Positions 21,078 through 33,088 of a stretch of 64,000 bases of DNA are shown one piece after another (the first letter of the stretch is position 1; every line of letters starts with the position of its first letter). The notes under the pieces are model-generated. The model searched no databases, had not been told where the DNA came from, and was given only the letters and a program-made list of their open reading frames with translations. Source of the stretch: Phoma sp. XZ068 (taxonomy: Eukaryota; Ascomycota; Dothideomycetes; Pleosporales; Didymellaceae); assembly GCA_004835665.1 (NCBI GenBank), contig RBKR01000020.1, forward strand, positions 930,001 through 994,000. The letters are read 5' to 3'. A program made the position numbers and the translations under genes.

Positions 21078-22006
21078 ATTGCGTCAACGAATTGTATGTA
21101 TGCTCATAACATAGGTATCGTCTACGAACTTATCGTACATCACAAAGTAAACCGCTTTCCTCATTCTTGCCTTCCTTGACATCTTGCAGACTCTGCTTTT
21201 CCTACATTGTAGGGTGACCCGACGCACCAGTCATCGTAGGCAGACTCGTTGTATCACCAGTAGACTTGATATCAGGGCCTCTGCATCACAATATGATGTT
21301 CGAAGACTATAACACCTTTGTCTGTCACTAGATATTGCCAGCATTGTTGTTGGCCATCACACCGCGGTTTCGCGCTGAGCATCGACTGTTGTGTCGGGCC
21401 TTCTCCGCAGCCTTGGAGCGGCCTAGAAGCTTGTCGCGAACTAAGCATTGTGAGGCTCAAGGGTCCCGTCACGTCGATATATGCTAGGTTTTTGTAGATA
21501 TCCAAACCTCTCAGCATCGAGCTTGAAGCACATTTTATACAACGTGCTGCTCAATGATGGCGTGATTCCCCTTATCTCGAAGCCCGCCTGACCCCGGACT
21601 TCTTACCCCAGAGCACTCGGTTAATCATCACCCCGCAAGCCAATCTACCCGTGCGGCCGTGCCGAACCCACTTTCATGACCACTCAACAGCGCGCTTGAC
21701 ACGAGAACACTCACGCGTTTTACTAGCCGGCCCGCCGTACCAGAGCACATGCGGCGGGATGTCCGGTGATGGACATGATGACTTCCTAAGCGGGCAACCC
21801 GAGAGGACGTGATGATCAGTTTACGTCCGATCGGTGAATGGCCGAGAGTTGCGTGCAGTGCAAGCTTCTTATAAGACATGCCTTGGTGCGCCAGGCGTTC
21901 TTAAAGTTTGCTTGTGTTCTGCGTTGTCCACGAGTCCGCTGCTTGCTATCCACATATCTAGAGTTTTCGAGTTTGTCTCGACGACGCCCCGCTCGCCAAC
22001 CTTGCC
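21078..22006. other. Intergenic, no gene seen
   Basis: 3' flank of the nitrilase and promoter of the MFS gene, with short random frames only. Confidence 0.4.
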
Positions 22007-23582
22007 ATGGAGATTTCAGACGACATCGACAAGAAGCCACGGGCTGACTACATCGACGATGCTGTTCCCGCATCCGCAGGGCCGTCAAAATTGACTGTGC
22101 CCCCACTCGTTGCGGCCATGTCCCAAGAGCAACGAGTGGCGGCTGAAGCAAAGTTGAGGAAGAAGATCGACACGCGGTTGATGCCCATGGTCATTCTCAT
22201 GTACATCATGAATTACCTTGATCGCAACAACATCGCAGCAGTTCGATTGGCTGGTCTACAGGACGAATTAAATCTGAGCAGTGTGCAATACCAGGTATGT
22301 CTCGGCCCGCCCTTTCGATGATAAAGTCCGCAGTACTGATCGTTGAAAGACTACTGTTTCAATTCTCTTCGTAGGTTACGTGGGCATGCAAGTGCCGTCC
22401 AATTTATTTCTGAACAAGACCGGCAAGCCGGCCCTGTATCTGCCAACCTGCATGATCATCTGGGGCATCATCAGCGGATTGACTGGTGCTTGTCAAAACT
22501 TTGCCGGTCTAGCTGCATGCCGCTTCTTTTTGGGCTTTATAGAAGCCGCATATTTTCCTGGGTGCCTATTTTATCTCTCATCGTGGTATACACGCAAGGA
22601 ACTTGGGTTTCGAACAGCGATCCTGTACTCCGGCTCGCTCATCTCGGGTGCTTTCGGCGGTCTCATCACAGCTGGAATCACCAGCAACATGAACGGGACG
22701 CATGGCCTCCGGGCGTGGAGATGGGTCTTCATCCTTGAAGGTATCATTACGGTCATCATTGCCTTCGCAGCGTTTTTCATCCTTCCGAACTTCCCGCGTA
22801 CGACCAAATGGCTGAGCGAAGAGGAGCGCCAGCTCGCTGTCTATCGATTACAGGAGGATATTGGCGAAGATGACTGGACCTCCGCCGAGCAGCAGACGTT
22901 CTTCCATGGGCTTAAGCTTGCGTTGATGGATATCAAGACTTGGATCTTCACTGTCTTGCTTCTGTCTATCGTTTCATCTGCGTCAGTCACGAACTTCTTC
23001 CCCACCGTCGTCAAAACGCTTGGCTACGACAACATCCACACACTTCTCTTGACTGCGCCGCCTTATGTTCTTGCTGTCATCACGACGTTCTTGAATGCGT
23101 GGCACGCCGACAGAACGGGCGAGCGATTCTGGCATATCGTATTACCGCTCTGTGTCGGAGTATTTGCCTTCATTCTAGCCGCTGCCACCCACACCACTGG
23201 CCCCAGGTATGCAGCCATGATGTTGATGGTTCCAGGTGTGTATACTGGCTACGTTGTGGCCCTCGCGTGGATCTCGAACTCGATGCCGCGACCACCCGCG
23301 AAACGCGCTGCTGCGCTCGCTTTCATCAATGCGATTTCGAACACGAGCAGTATATACGCGAGCTACATGTATCCACAGCCCAAGAGCGGTGCTCAGCCAA
23401 ATCTGACGGTCCCTCTCAGTGTTGATTGCGCGACAGCGGGATTGGCCATCATCATGACGGTGATCATGAGGATCATCTTGGGTAGACTGAACAAGAAGTT
23501 GGATAGAGGAGAGCATGTAGAGGGCGCGATCAATGCGGTGCCGGGTGAGGCGCAGGAACGAGGGTTCAGGTTCCTGGTGTAA
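22007..23582 (+). CDS. MFS transporter, anion:cation symporter (Dal5/Tna1-like) family, 506 aa
   Basis: Exons 22007-22294 and 22350-23582; the 55-nt intron has a GTATGT donor, a TACTGAT branch and an AAAG acceptor. The ATG at 22007 gives MEISDDIDKK. A soluble N-terminus of ~55 residues is followed by about twelve membrane helices. The first helix region reads RLMPMVILMYIMNYLDRNNI, with the N-Y-[LI]-D-R-x-N motif that marks this family. FVGYVGMQVPSNLFLNK, ACRFFLGFIEAAYFPGC and the WRWVFILEGIIT loop also fit. Known relatives import organic anions such as allantoate, nicotinate, biotin precursors or pantothenate across the plasma membrane; the substrate here is not predictable. It lies next to the nitrilase in the same direction, so uptake of a nitrogenous acid is possible but speculative. 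Confidence 0.9.
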
Positions 23583-24378
23583 ACCCCTTTATGGCGATGC
23601 GAAGATACCCGGTTGAATATATGATCCTCTGGATGGGAAGGGATCCAATACAGACTTACACCATCCCCATAGAGATACTGTATAGAATCACTGTGCAGGA
23701 TTTGCTGAGACTTTCATGCAAGTGCCTATCCATGTCCAATTCCATTTAGAGATGGATCCTATCTTTCCGGGCTCTTGTAGAACTGCCTCATCAGATACTG
23801 ATACTAGAACTTGCGCTGGGTGGTGTTAATGTGCTCGCCGGCAATTTCGTTGAATGTTAATGGTGTGAGGTGGTTGGTGAATGAGCTTCGGGCCCGGAAA
23901 CTCGAAGCTTCCACGCCGAATAAGGCTAGCGTCTTCAGGCCCACTTTTTGCGCGTCGCGATCACCGTCATCAGCATGCGTCAACCTCCTCCATTCCACCC
24001 CAGCATATCACGTTACCAGATCGCTTTGCGCCCGTCCTTTCACACTGGCATAATCAACACGATCGCTCGACGATATCTTGCACTTCTCGCTTTTGGCCTG
24101 GCACTGTGAGCCCGGACTTGGCGCTTCGCAACTGCGTCACACGAAAATACTCGAAGCGCCTTGTGCACACATAATGCTCTCCACGAGATCACATCTCCAG
24201 ACGTGTATTACACATATCACAACTGCTTAGCCGTTTCCCGCAGTCTCACAGACCGACCGCTTCACTCATCCTGGAAGCCTCACTTACTTGGCCGCCACAA
24301 TAGGCAACAACGCGACGCACTAGTGAACGCCACATCTGATATCAACACCAGATCGACATAATAAGACAAGAAGTAATC
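23583..24378. other. Intergenic, no gene seen
   Basis: 3' flank of the transporter and leader of the next gene. No coding signal was found. Confidence 0.4.
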
Positions 24379-25200
24379 ATGGACTTTTCAAACAACGCAT
24401 TTCGGGCCCCTCCCAAGGTCTCGGAAGATACAATGTCTCACGCGAATCTGGTCATGGCGTGTCAATGGGGTTGGACGAGCACACCTGACTCAGAGCACGC
24501 ACAGCCTGCAACTTCAACCGCGCCACACCCAACATCTACCACCCCGTTCAACAACATACGCAGCAAACGCTTTGCACCATGTCAAGGCCGGCTCTATCAT
24601 CAGCTGCTCTGCTCACATCGTATCCGGACGGATCTAGTCGAAGATTGTGGCGCCAACTGCGTTGAACCCTTTGGAAGTTCAAGCGGTGCTCCGTTTGTCT
24701 GCAACGAATGTATTCAGAAAGAAGCGATCGACATCTGGGAACAACGGAAAATCCAACACAGCGCCTCGTGGCCCACTATTGATCAAATGTCGAAAGATCA
24801 GTACGATCTATTTTTCGAGGAGCGCCGATTGCTCGAGGCTGAGTTCGCACGGGAGCACAAACTCTACGAGATGGAGCTCAAGGTCAACATGCGGCCCAGC
24901 AACATTTGTTCCGCGCAAGAAGCAAGCAAAGAGGAGACAGAATTTGCGGCCGAATTGGACTCTTTATCTCTGGCAATGATGACTTCTGGCGATGGAACAG
25001 CTCAACATCAGCTTGCGCAAACTCGCGGGCGGTCGAGCCTGCCAAGTGATGCGTCTGAGCAACTGCATTGGACCCTTAACTCACTCGCGCTGGACCGTGG
25101 TTCATGTGGGATTGAGTACTCAAGCTCACAGTCATCAAATGGGATACCCTTGTTACAGCAGTTGAACGAGGAAGAGCTTTGGAAGAAGCCGCGGGAATGA
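24379..25200 (+). CDS. Uncharacterised protein with a Cys/His cluster, 273 aa
   Basis: A single exon from an ATG at 24379. I do not recognise a named family. Residues about 70-112 hold a cluster that could bind zinc: FAPCQGRLYHQLLCSHRI, then DCGANCVEPF, then FVCNECIQKEA. A charged, probably helical segment follows (FFEERRLLEAEFAREHKLYEMEL). The last third is Ser/Gln-rich and looks disordered. The C-x-x-C near the end of the cluster and the CSHR motif suggest a small zinc-stabilised module. There is no signal peptide or membrane helix, so it is likely cytosolic or nuclear. The uniform frame and composition support a real gene. Confidence 0.65.
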   Translation: MDFSNNAFRAPPKVSEDTMSHANLVMACQWGWTSTPDSEHAQPATSTAPHPTSTTPFNNIRSKRFAPCQGRLYHQLLCSHRIRTDLVEDCGANCVEPFGSSSGAPFVCNECIQKEAIDIWEQRKIQHSASWPTIDQMSKDQYDLFFEERRLLEAEFAREHKLYEMELKVNMRPSNICSAQEASKEETEFAAELDSLSLAMMTSGDGTAQHQLAQTRGRSSLPSDASEQLHWTLNSLALDRGSCGIEYSSSQSSNGIPLLQQLNEEELWKKPRE

Positions 25201-25830
25201 GTGGGCGAGGGTTAGGACCGATGTTAAGGGCCTTCCCAACGGACCGGCAATTTGCCGCATCCGTGATTGATGTCATCTGTTAGCGGTACGCATTGGTTCG
25301 GAGTTATTGGCATTTACAGGTGTTGGATGCGTAGTAGTACGCGTAGTAGTACGCGATAAATGAATCTCTACTTCAAGACGGCTATGAATGGTTCCCACGT
25401 TATGGTAGAGTTCGGTTGCACCATCTTCATATGCTTATTTTCGGATAAGCCACCCGCCTAAACATCACCAAAGTGACTGACTGACCCTTGCAGGCGAAGC
25501 AAGTTACGCCTAATGAGTAATTTGTCTGAAAGTTGGCAGTTGGGTTACAAACGCGGTTCCGCTGTTTCATAACTTGGTAAAGGCCCGAGATGGGGACAAC
25601 CGCATACATATACCAGTCAGACCCCTTGCGCACACACCCGACGAACCCGACGAATTCAAGCAACACCACATTGATGTTCATCTCCAAAGAAACAACTCGC
25701 CGAAACGGATAGTAAGATCGTCGATCTGTCTGGGCACAACATCTCATTGGTGCAACGTCGCAACTGTGCTTATGGTGCCCACTTGCGGGGATGTGAATCT
25801 CCAAAGCACAAGAAGTGAACAAAAGTACAC
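25201..25830. other. Intergenic, no gene seen apart from a short tandem repeat
   Basis: 3' flank of the Cys/His-cluster gene and promoter of the beta-lactamase-like gene. It contains the repeat listed separately. Confidence 0.4.
25329..25352. repeat. Short tandem repeat, two 12-bp units
   Basis: The 12-base unit GCGTAGTAGTAC occurs twice in a row and is followed by GCG. It lies in intergenic DNA and is probably a simple slippage repeat. Confidence 0.8.
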
Positions 25831-25839
25831 TATATATAT
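25831..25839 (+). promoter_or_regulatory. TATA box of the beta-lactamase-like gene
   Basis: TATATATAT lies about 40 bases before the ATG at 25876. The position leaves a very short leader, which is plausible for a highly regulated secreted enzyme, but the start of transcription is not visible. Confidence 0.4.
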
Positions 25840-25875
25840 CCTTCTCTGACCATTTGTTGCGTCCAGGGGTTTGCG

Positions 25876-27926
25876 ATGATGGTCCTCACCATCTCGCGTG
25901 CTTTTGCACTTGCGACGTTCGCTAGTTGGGCAAGCGCTGCATGTGTGCCAGACGTACCTGAGGATTTACTTGCCAACAAAAATATTCTTGGTCACCCAGC
26001 TGTAATGAAAGCACTTGATGATGTTGAAAAGCTATTGCAAAAACCATACGGTGACAACGTCACTCGTGATGGGTTGAGCTTCGCGATTGTAGGTAACCAA
26101 TTCACTTCTTGAATCCAAGGGAAGCAGATGAAGCAGATTTGTAGCATTAGTATTAGCTTGTGATTCGGAAAAGAGATTGGCAGTGTTACACCTGGGTTGT
26201 CTGCGACTGGAGAGCCTACTGTTTAGATATATAGCTGACGCATACAACAGGTCCACGCCTCCTCACCTAAACCTATACTTACCTTCAACGCTGGCCTTCT
26301 GAAGTTCAACGAAACGTGGTTCTCTCCCCCTAAAGCCAACGGCAATGTCATCACTAGCGACTCCATATTCCGCATCGCCTCCGTCACTAAGAACTTCGCC
26401 ATGACCAGCGCTCTGATTCTCTCTCGGCTTTCAAACCACGACATCACCCTTGATAGTCCAGTTCGACGCCTTCTGCCATATTTTCGCCTACAGCCGCTCG
26501 ATTGGGCAGATGGCGGCAGCGAAATCACGCTGAGTATGTTGGGAAGCCACACCAGCGGCGTTACGAGGGAGAGCTTCAGCACAGGCTTTAATCAGGTGTT
26601 GAGTACGGGAAAAGCCACGGCGGATGGCATAGGAGCTTTATGGGCGAACCAGACTGTGGAAAATGTCATCCAGGGAGCTGGGAAAACGGGATTGATGTTT
26701 CGGCCTGGGGAAAGATCTGCATACTCCAACGTTGGCGTCGGGATCCTTGGAGCGGCAGTGGCTTCGTACTATAATGAGATTACTCGGCAGGATCTGACGT
26801 GGAGTCAATTTGCTACACAGGAGCTACTGGAACCTCTGGACATGACGCACAGCTTCTTTGGCTGTGTCCCTGATAGCCTCATCCCGGTTGTCTCCGTGCC
26901 TGGAGGCGAGAACTGGGCTGATTTGGTTATCGGAGAAGGATACAACCCGGCTGCGGGAATGTGGGTGGGTTACTTCGGTTTGGTTGACATGCACAATGAC
27001 AGAACTGACAAATTTCAGAGCTCAGCAAATGATCTAGCGAAGTACCTTTACGGTATTTGGCTCCAGCCATCACCCTCGCTTGTCACGCCCTTCGACCGCC
27101 GTAAGGCATTACAGCCAGTCCACACCTTGCAGGACGGAAAGCAACAAGTTGGACCTGGGTGGGAGATTCTGCTGCAAAGCTTTTCAACGAGCGCAAACGC
27201 GAGCAACCTCGGTACGAACAAGACATACAGCATCTACGGCAAGTCAGGAGGCGGAGGTGGCTGGCGTTCGTGGATCGACGTCGTGCCCAACCTTGGGTAC
27301 GGTCTTGTGGTTCTAACTCAGACTGCTGACATAGATGGGTACGATTCGTTGTTTCCAGCGAGCCTATACACCAGCGCACACGAGATTCTCATCCCAGGCT
27401 TTGCAAAAGCCCTCACCGAGCAGGTCGATGGGGAATACGCTGGCACATACGGAAGCAGTCGGGATACCGGCATCATTACGGACGAAGTGAGCTCCAAGAC
27501 TACAAACACCACCACATACGCTAGACTTGAAGTTCAGGACCAGGCTTTGTACATGCGTGAGCTTGTGGTCAACGGCAGTAGCGCCCTTGAAGCAATCGAC
27601 AGGTTGAGTTGGATAGACAACGTCGAGACACGATATTTCTCCAGGCCGGCAGGTGTGATCCTTGAGCCTGCTGGAGGCGCAAGCGAAGTTGCCGAGTTTG
27701 GTAATGGCGCGCGAGTATTCAGGATGGCGCTCGCTGGGGAAGAAACGTGCAACTGGTACGACTACGATGGGTGAGTACAAGTCATTTTATCCGAAAACGG
27801 TTGATAATGGTCCCTAGGTACAAAGATCAGAATGGATGGCCCTTGACGAAGGTTGTGTTGGTGGAAACTGCTAGTGGGGTTGAGCTGCACTATCCACCAT
27901 TTGATATTGTCGTGCAAAGATCTTGA
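25876..27926 (+). CDS. Secreted serine beta-lactamase-like / D-Ala-D-Ala-carboxypeptidase-fold protein, 613 aa
   Basis: Exons 25876-26088, 26251-27770 and 27818-27926. The first intron (162 nt, GTAGGT...ACAACAG) is unusually long; the second is 47 nt. The start MMVLTISRAFALATFASWASAAC is a signal peptide with likely cleavage after ASA. Active-site motifs are present: S115-V-T-K118 (the SxxK nucleophile and base) and Y229-S-N (YxN). A GKSGGGGGW segment lies where the KTG/HxG motif is expected. Many NxS/T sites suggest glycosylation. The C-terminal part (about 500-613) looks like the beta-rich domain that follows the catalytic domain in this fungal group. Members are esterases, peptidases or transacylases rather than antibiotic-resistance enzymes; the substrate is unknown. 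Confidence 0.87.
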
Positions 27927-28359
27927 ACTAAAAGACTAATGTGATGAAAGTTACGCCATTTATATAGAGTATATTAATTTTAGATGTGGTTTTGAAAACT
28001 CGTGCGTGGGCTTCAATGACCTCGGTATAGAATCCACTGGATGTGGAGAAATGTCTGCGCACCTCCGCGTTGTCGTTCTGCAGCATCTGCAAGCCGTGAG
28101 ATTCGCAGTTCAAAATGACAACGTGACAATGCTACCATTATAATGCTGAGATGGATCATTAACCGAACACCGACCACGAAAAATCATTCTTGCATGCGCG
28201 CGGTGCTGATGGTGTTGGTTCGTGCTTGCCAAAATTGACGACGCTAGTGCCCAAAGCGGCATGGGTGGCGTCCATCGCTTAAGCGAGTGTGCGAACGAAA
28301 TTCAATACTGGAAGTTGCAACTCGACATCCGACCACTAACCACCAGCAAAGTCGTCGCC
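27927..28359. other. Intergenic, promoter of the ribosomal protein gene
   Basis: No gene is seen. It contains the leader directly before the uL2 ATG. Confidence 0.4.
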
Positions 28360-29371
28360 ATGGGTCGTGTCATCCGCAACCAACGTAAGGGTCGCGGCTC
28401 TATCTTCACGGCCAACACCCGCCTGAACAAGGCCCCCGCCCAGTTCCGCACGCTCGACTTCGTACGTCCCCGAACCCGCGCAGCCACGGCAGCACCAGGC
28501 CCAGCGCAGCAGCCGCACACGAGGGAATATGAAGGGCTAACAGCAGGCAGTCTGAGCGCAATGGATACATCCGCGGTGTAGTCAAGGAGATTGTCCACGA
28601 CAGCGGTCGTGGTGAGTGATCTTGCATATAATGGGCACTTGGACTTTTCTGACGAATTTGCAGGCGCTCCTCTGGCAAAGGTCACCTTCCGTAACCCCTA
28701 CCGGTTCAAGCACAACACGGAGACCTTCATTGCCAACGAGGGCATGTACACTGGCCAGGTTAGCCATCCCCGCAAAGCACGAGAAGTGACGGGCTCGTAA
28801 ATTAACACTCCGCAGTTCATCTACGCCGGAAAGCACGCTGCTCTCACCATCGGCAACATCCTGCCCCTCCACTCCGTCCCCGAGGGTACCGTCCTGACCA
28901 ACGTCGAGGACAAGTCCGGTGACCGTGGTGCGCTTGGCCGTACCTCCGGTAACTACGTTACCGTCATTGGCCACAACCCCGATGAGGGCAAGACCCGTGT
29001 CAAGCTCCCCTCCGGTGCCAAGAAGGTCCTCCCCAGCTCCTGCCGTGGTATGGTCGGTATCGTCGCCGGTGGTGGCCGTACAGACAAGCCCCTCCTGAAG
29101 GCTTCGCGTGCCAAGCACAAGGTGAGCATCCACGAAACTCTGCACAAGCTGCAAACGCTAACAATCACAGTTCGCTGCCAAGCGCAACAGCTGGCCCAGG
29201 ACTCGTGGTGTTGCCATGAACCCCGTTGACCATCCCCACGGTGGTGGTAACCACCAGCATATCGGAAAGGCCTCGACCATCTCGCGCTACGCCGTTGCCG
29301 GTCAAAAGGCTGGTCTCATCGCCGCCAGGAGGACAGGTCTGCTCCGCGGTACCCAGAAGACCAAGGATTAA
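28360..29371 (+). CDS. 60S ribosomal protein uL2 (Rpl2/L8), 254 aa
   Basis: Component of the large cytosolic ribosomal subunit near the peptidyl-transferase centre. Five exons: 28360-28461, 28551-28611, 28664-28758, 28816-29121 and 29171-29371. The first exon is GRVIRNQRKGRGSIFTANTR. The middle exons give NGYIRGVVKEIVHDSGRGAPLAKV and FIYAGKHAALTIGNILPL. The end holds the family hallmark around the conserved histidine, MNPVDHPHGGGNHQHIGK. The length equals that of yeast Rpl2. The residue at the first junction is Ser (DF-S-ERNGY), where Ala is usual; the acceptor GGCAG fixes this. The intron-rich 5' half is typical of fungal ribosomal protein genes. It converges on APC4. Confidence 0.97.
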
Positions 29372-29894
29372 ATGGTTTCTTGATACGGTGGCGTCGATGT
29401 GGATCTGGATCAATGACAATGATGCGCTCGGTTATTCTCTCATACCACATACCAACATGCGGGTGGCTGGGCGTTATGATACTTCTCCGGTCAGGCTTCT
29501 CAGAAGGTCTACATGCATGATAGGCTATAGGGAATGTGATACCGCAAAATGCATTGGGCTGTACTTTTGGCAATGTGAACGATTGAACCTCAAACCCGCG
29601 TTCATTGCTCTGTGATTTGACAAATACTGATGCATGGTGGAAATATTTTACAGGCACAGATCTTTAATTTCCACTCAACCTGCCGAATGGCAATCTCCAC
29701 TTAATTCTTCTCTTAAGTCTTAACCTTGCTACCTTATCACCTCGATCAGCGTTGGCTTCCCTTGGCAACTTACGTCGCCCTTCCTACACTACTGTCGCTC
29801 GTCGACATCTCCACCCAGCTTGCACATTACTGGCCATCCTTCCCCTGCAAAACAGCAGAGCTGCTGCTACCGACCCCCATGACCATGCACACCA
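29372..29894. other. Intergenic between convergent genes
   Basis: Shared 3' flanks of uL2 (+) and the APC4 gene (-). No gene is seen. Confidence 0.4.
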
Positions 29895-32533
29895 TCAAAG
29901 ACCACTCATAACCGTATCCCCATCCTCACCCACAATCTCCGTCTCCCCCTCCTCTTCATCCCTCTGACTCGGATAATCCAAGTCCAGCACACGATAATGT
30001 TTCCCATCTTCCGCTAAAACCACAACAACTCTCCTCCCCTTCCGCCCATTTACAACCACCTTCGCCGGCGTGAAGCGCGCCTCGTGCTCAAAGGCGTGGA
30101 TCGTGTATTGCTGCACCGCTGTAGCGGAGATGGCGGTGGTATTGCGGTCTGTAAGAGTGGGTGCTGTGCCGGTGGGGAGCAAGTGTGTTTTGGGTGAGGA
30201 GGGGACGGTGTGGTAGGGTATTGATGGGCCTGTGGTAGATTCATGTGCGCTTGTGCGGTATGATATGCGTAGGATCCTGTGGCCTTGGATTGAGTCGTGG
30301 TCGCCAGCGGGCTTCTTCGTTGTGGAATGGAGGAGCACGAGTAAGGCTGTGTCGTCTGCGAATTTGGCGTCTAGAATTGTGCAGCCGGATGGAAAGGAAA
30401 GGCTGGCGATGCTGTGGTCGTGGAGGTCTCGAGGGAGAGAAGTGATGCTGGAGGTGTGGGTGAGGCGGTGGATGTGGAGTGTTGCTGGTGAGCTCCGGGA
30501 GGAGAGGGCGATGTATGTTGACATCTGTGTCGAGCTGAGAGATGAACTACGTAGGGCTTGCTGCTGGTCTTTTGTTAGTTGCGGTCTTTAAGATGGGGCT
30601 TCATAGAACTCACCTCGTACACCATTCTCATATCCGCGACACCGTCCCCTGATCCACTGGCTTCGGTCTCGAGCACAACACCACAGTCCATCTGAATACC
30701 ACTCTCCTGCCACTTACTGACCTGCCTCAGTAATCCAGTTGTGCCTTTCGCCAGATGACCAAGGACATGCTCCAAGCAGAGAGCTTCCGGCCTCCACTTC
30801 TGCCCTTCTTCCAACACTCCAATCGCTTTCTTCGTATCCTCGTAGCTCGCTCGCTCTCTCCCCTTATCCTCTGCCTCCAACATGACCTCCTGTATTAGAA
30901 ACGGCTGCAAGCTACTCTGCTGCAGCCCCTGCCTTACATACTCCAGCACCAAGCTGATGTCTACACCCGAGTCCCGCCCCTCCATTTCGGCACGGCTTTG
31001 GCTGTCGGGTTCTGTAGCTTCGAAGTCGATGACGAAGCGCAGCCACCTACTAAATGCAGCGAACTGTCTCTTCTCATCTGCAACATAGAGCAGCGTGGTA
31101 TGTGCTAACAGTCGCATGCTCTTTAGTGTCTCAAGGAGGGATGTGAACTCCGTAGCCGGGCCGCTGAAGATCCAGTCCGTATCGTGATACATTGCCAGCC
31201 CGCGAAGGCGCGAAATGACTGTTGCTGTGCGGTCAAGCGCCGGGATAAGGTTCTCGTGTACGAGTGCTTGCAGTGTTGTGAGCGAAGACGTCACGGTATT
31301 GTCCCAGCGTTTATGCCCTTGTTCGGCGAGCTCGTCGACAAGCCATTCGCGGATCAGAGGTGGACAAGCTCCGGTACAGGCTAGGTGAAAGAGGTTCGTA
31401 GTGAGATCGCCTTGGCCTTTTTCCTCAAGTGTTTCGGAAATGTTCATCATGAACTTTGAAGGGAGGTCTGTGCCGTGCTTGAAGAAAGTCCGGATGCGTT
31501 GGAGACACTGCGTTACGTAGAGAAGCAGATTCTGGAGCTGCGAGGTCTTGGAGGCGATGAGGTGGAGGTAGATTCCCGCGCTGGGGATGAAGTTGAGTGT
31601 GAGTGGGACGAAGGTGATGTTCTTCGTTTGCGAGTTTGGGGGACTAGTTTGCATGAGGAGGCCGTGGCTGCAACCATACGGATGACTTGAGTGCAACAAG
31701 GGCATACCCTCAATATTCCATGCTGAAGGTAGGCTGACAGTTACTGTTTCTAGCGAGTCGTAGATGGAAGGATGTATCGTTCCACGTTCCGAGCATCGAA
31801 TGAACATGTCCACCGAATTGTAGTCTTTCAGATGGTGTGAATGCAAAAGCGCGTCAACTTCGGCCTGTGAGCTGAACGCGCCCGAATCCGCGTGTGAGAC
31901 CTTCATGAATGGTAGCGCAGGCGGTAAGGGTATTGCTGGCAGCTTCGGTAACAATGTCTCGACATCCATAACAGCTAGTTGATCCGGCAGATCAGGCGCG
32001 CAATCCAGAGCATTCATATCAGGCTGCCTCTGTAGGAAGTCATCGATATCTGCGCCATCCTTTGCTTCATCCCAATCTTCAGTTGAAAGATCAAAACCTC
32101 GCGCCGCTTTCTTTGTCCGGCTCTTGACGGACTCAACGTCAATGAAGTTCAGACCCCAACCTATGCACTTCACTCTACCCACGGAACTCCCATCAGGCCC
32201 AACTCTTGATGCTTCTTTCGGCAGGTAGAGATCCTTCAACCCGACTTTCCCCGTTTCACTGCTGACCAGATCTGTCTTGCCATCGCTCCAACTAACCGCG
32301 ATGCTTTTGCCGTTGAACTCCCATTTGATCGTGTCTACAACCAAGTCCTCGCTCTTTCGTTTCAGGCCAAATGCTCGTTGTCCATTGATACGGTACACGT
32401 CAAGGTTCTCTTCTGTAGTTACAACGGCAATTAGATCCATGGTCGGACAATACGCAATGAGGTGGGGGTGGATTGGGTGAAGCAGAATTTTCTCTGCTTG
32501 CTGAAGCAGCGTGGGCAGGCTGGGGGACTCCAT
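29895..32533 (-). CDS. APC4: Anaphase-promoting complex subunit 4 (Apc4), 862 aa
   Basis: Scaffold subunit of the APC/C ubiquitin ligase that drives exit from mitosis. Two exons: 32533-30614 and 30563-29895. The 50-nt intron has a GTGAGT donor; the acceptor is CAG, with a second CAG three bases on. The N-terminus shows the Apc4 start: LLHPIHPHLIAYCPTMDLIA, then EENLDVYRINGQR and IKWEFNGKSIAVSWSDG, which is a WD40 blade pattern. The long helical Apc4 domain follows, with ACTGACPPLIREWLVDELAEQGHKRWDNTV as its most typical stretch. The last exon supplies more beta-propeller-like sequence and an acidic tail. Family membership is clear; the position of the ATG is supported by immediate conserved sequence. 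Confidence 0.92.
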
Positions 32534-33088
32534 AATGGGCTTGTCGTGGCCCTCAGGCCGGGATGAGGGTTGCGATTGCTGGGTGATGGTGACTGAGGAG
32601 TGTTGTTGGAGACGCGACTAAGAACGATTGGGACTAGTGCCGTCGCGTGGTCACGATGTTGAAATGGATGAAAGGCAGTCTCGACAGCGTGTGCAGACTT
32701 CAGGTGAAATGGAAATGTCTGGAGAGGCAAGAGACACAAATGCCGGTCATATGTTCTAGCAACTGTCATAATTTAATGTTCTTGGCCATCGTGTTTACAT
32801 GTTCCCATATTCATGGAAGAGAAGGCCCTGATGTTTAACACCAAAACTTCATTCCCCAAGATACACTGTCTAGAATGGCACTGAATCTCAGAAAGAGATT
32901 ATCTTTCGGATGTATGGACTCGCAGCAGGAATCATTATATCACATTAAGTATCACATAAAGGTAATCAAAGGGTGAAACTATGTGCAGGAACTGAATTCG
33001 CTCGTGATATTCGCATAAACCTGATCTATTCTATGCTTTTCCAGCCGCCCATCAAGAATTTCAAAGCACGGGTAGCATTGCATCACGC
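32534..33088. other. Intergenic, tandem genes on the minus strand
   Basis: 3' flank of the delta-COP gene and promoter of APC4. No gene is seen. Confidence 0.4.
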
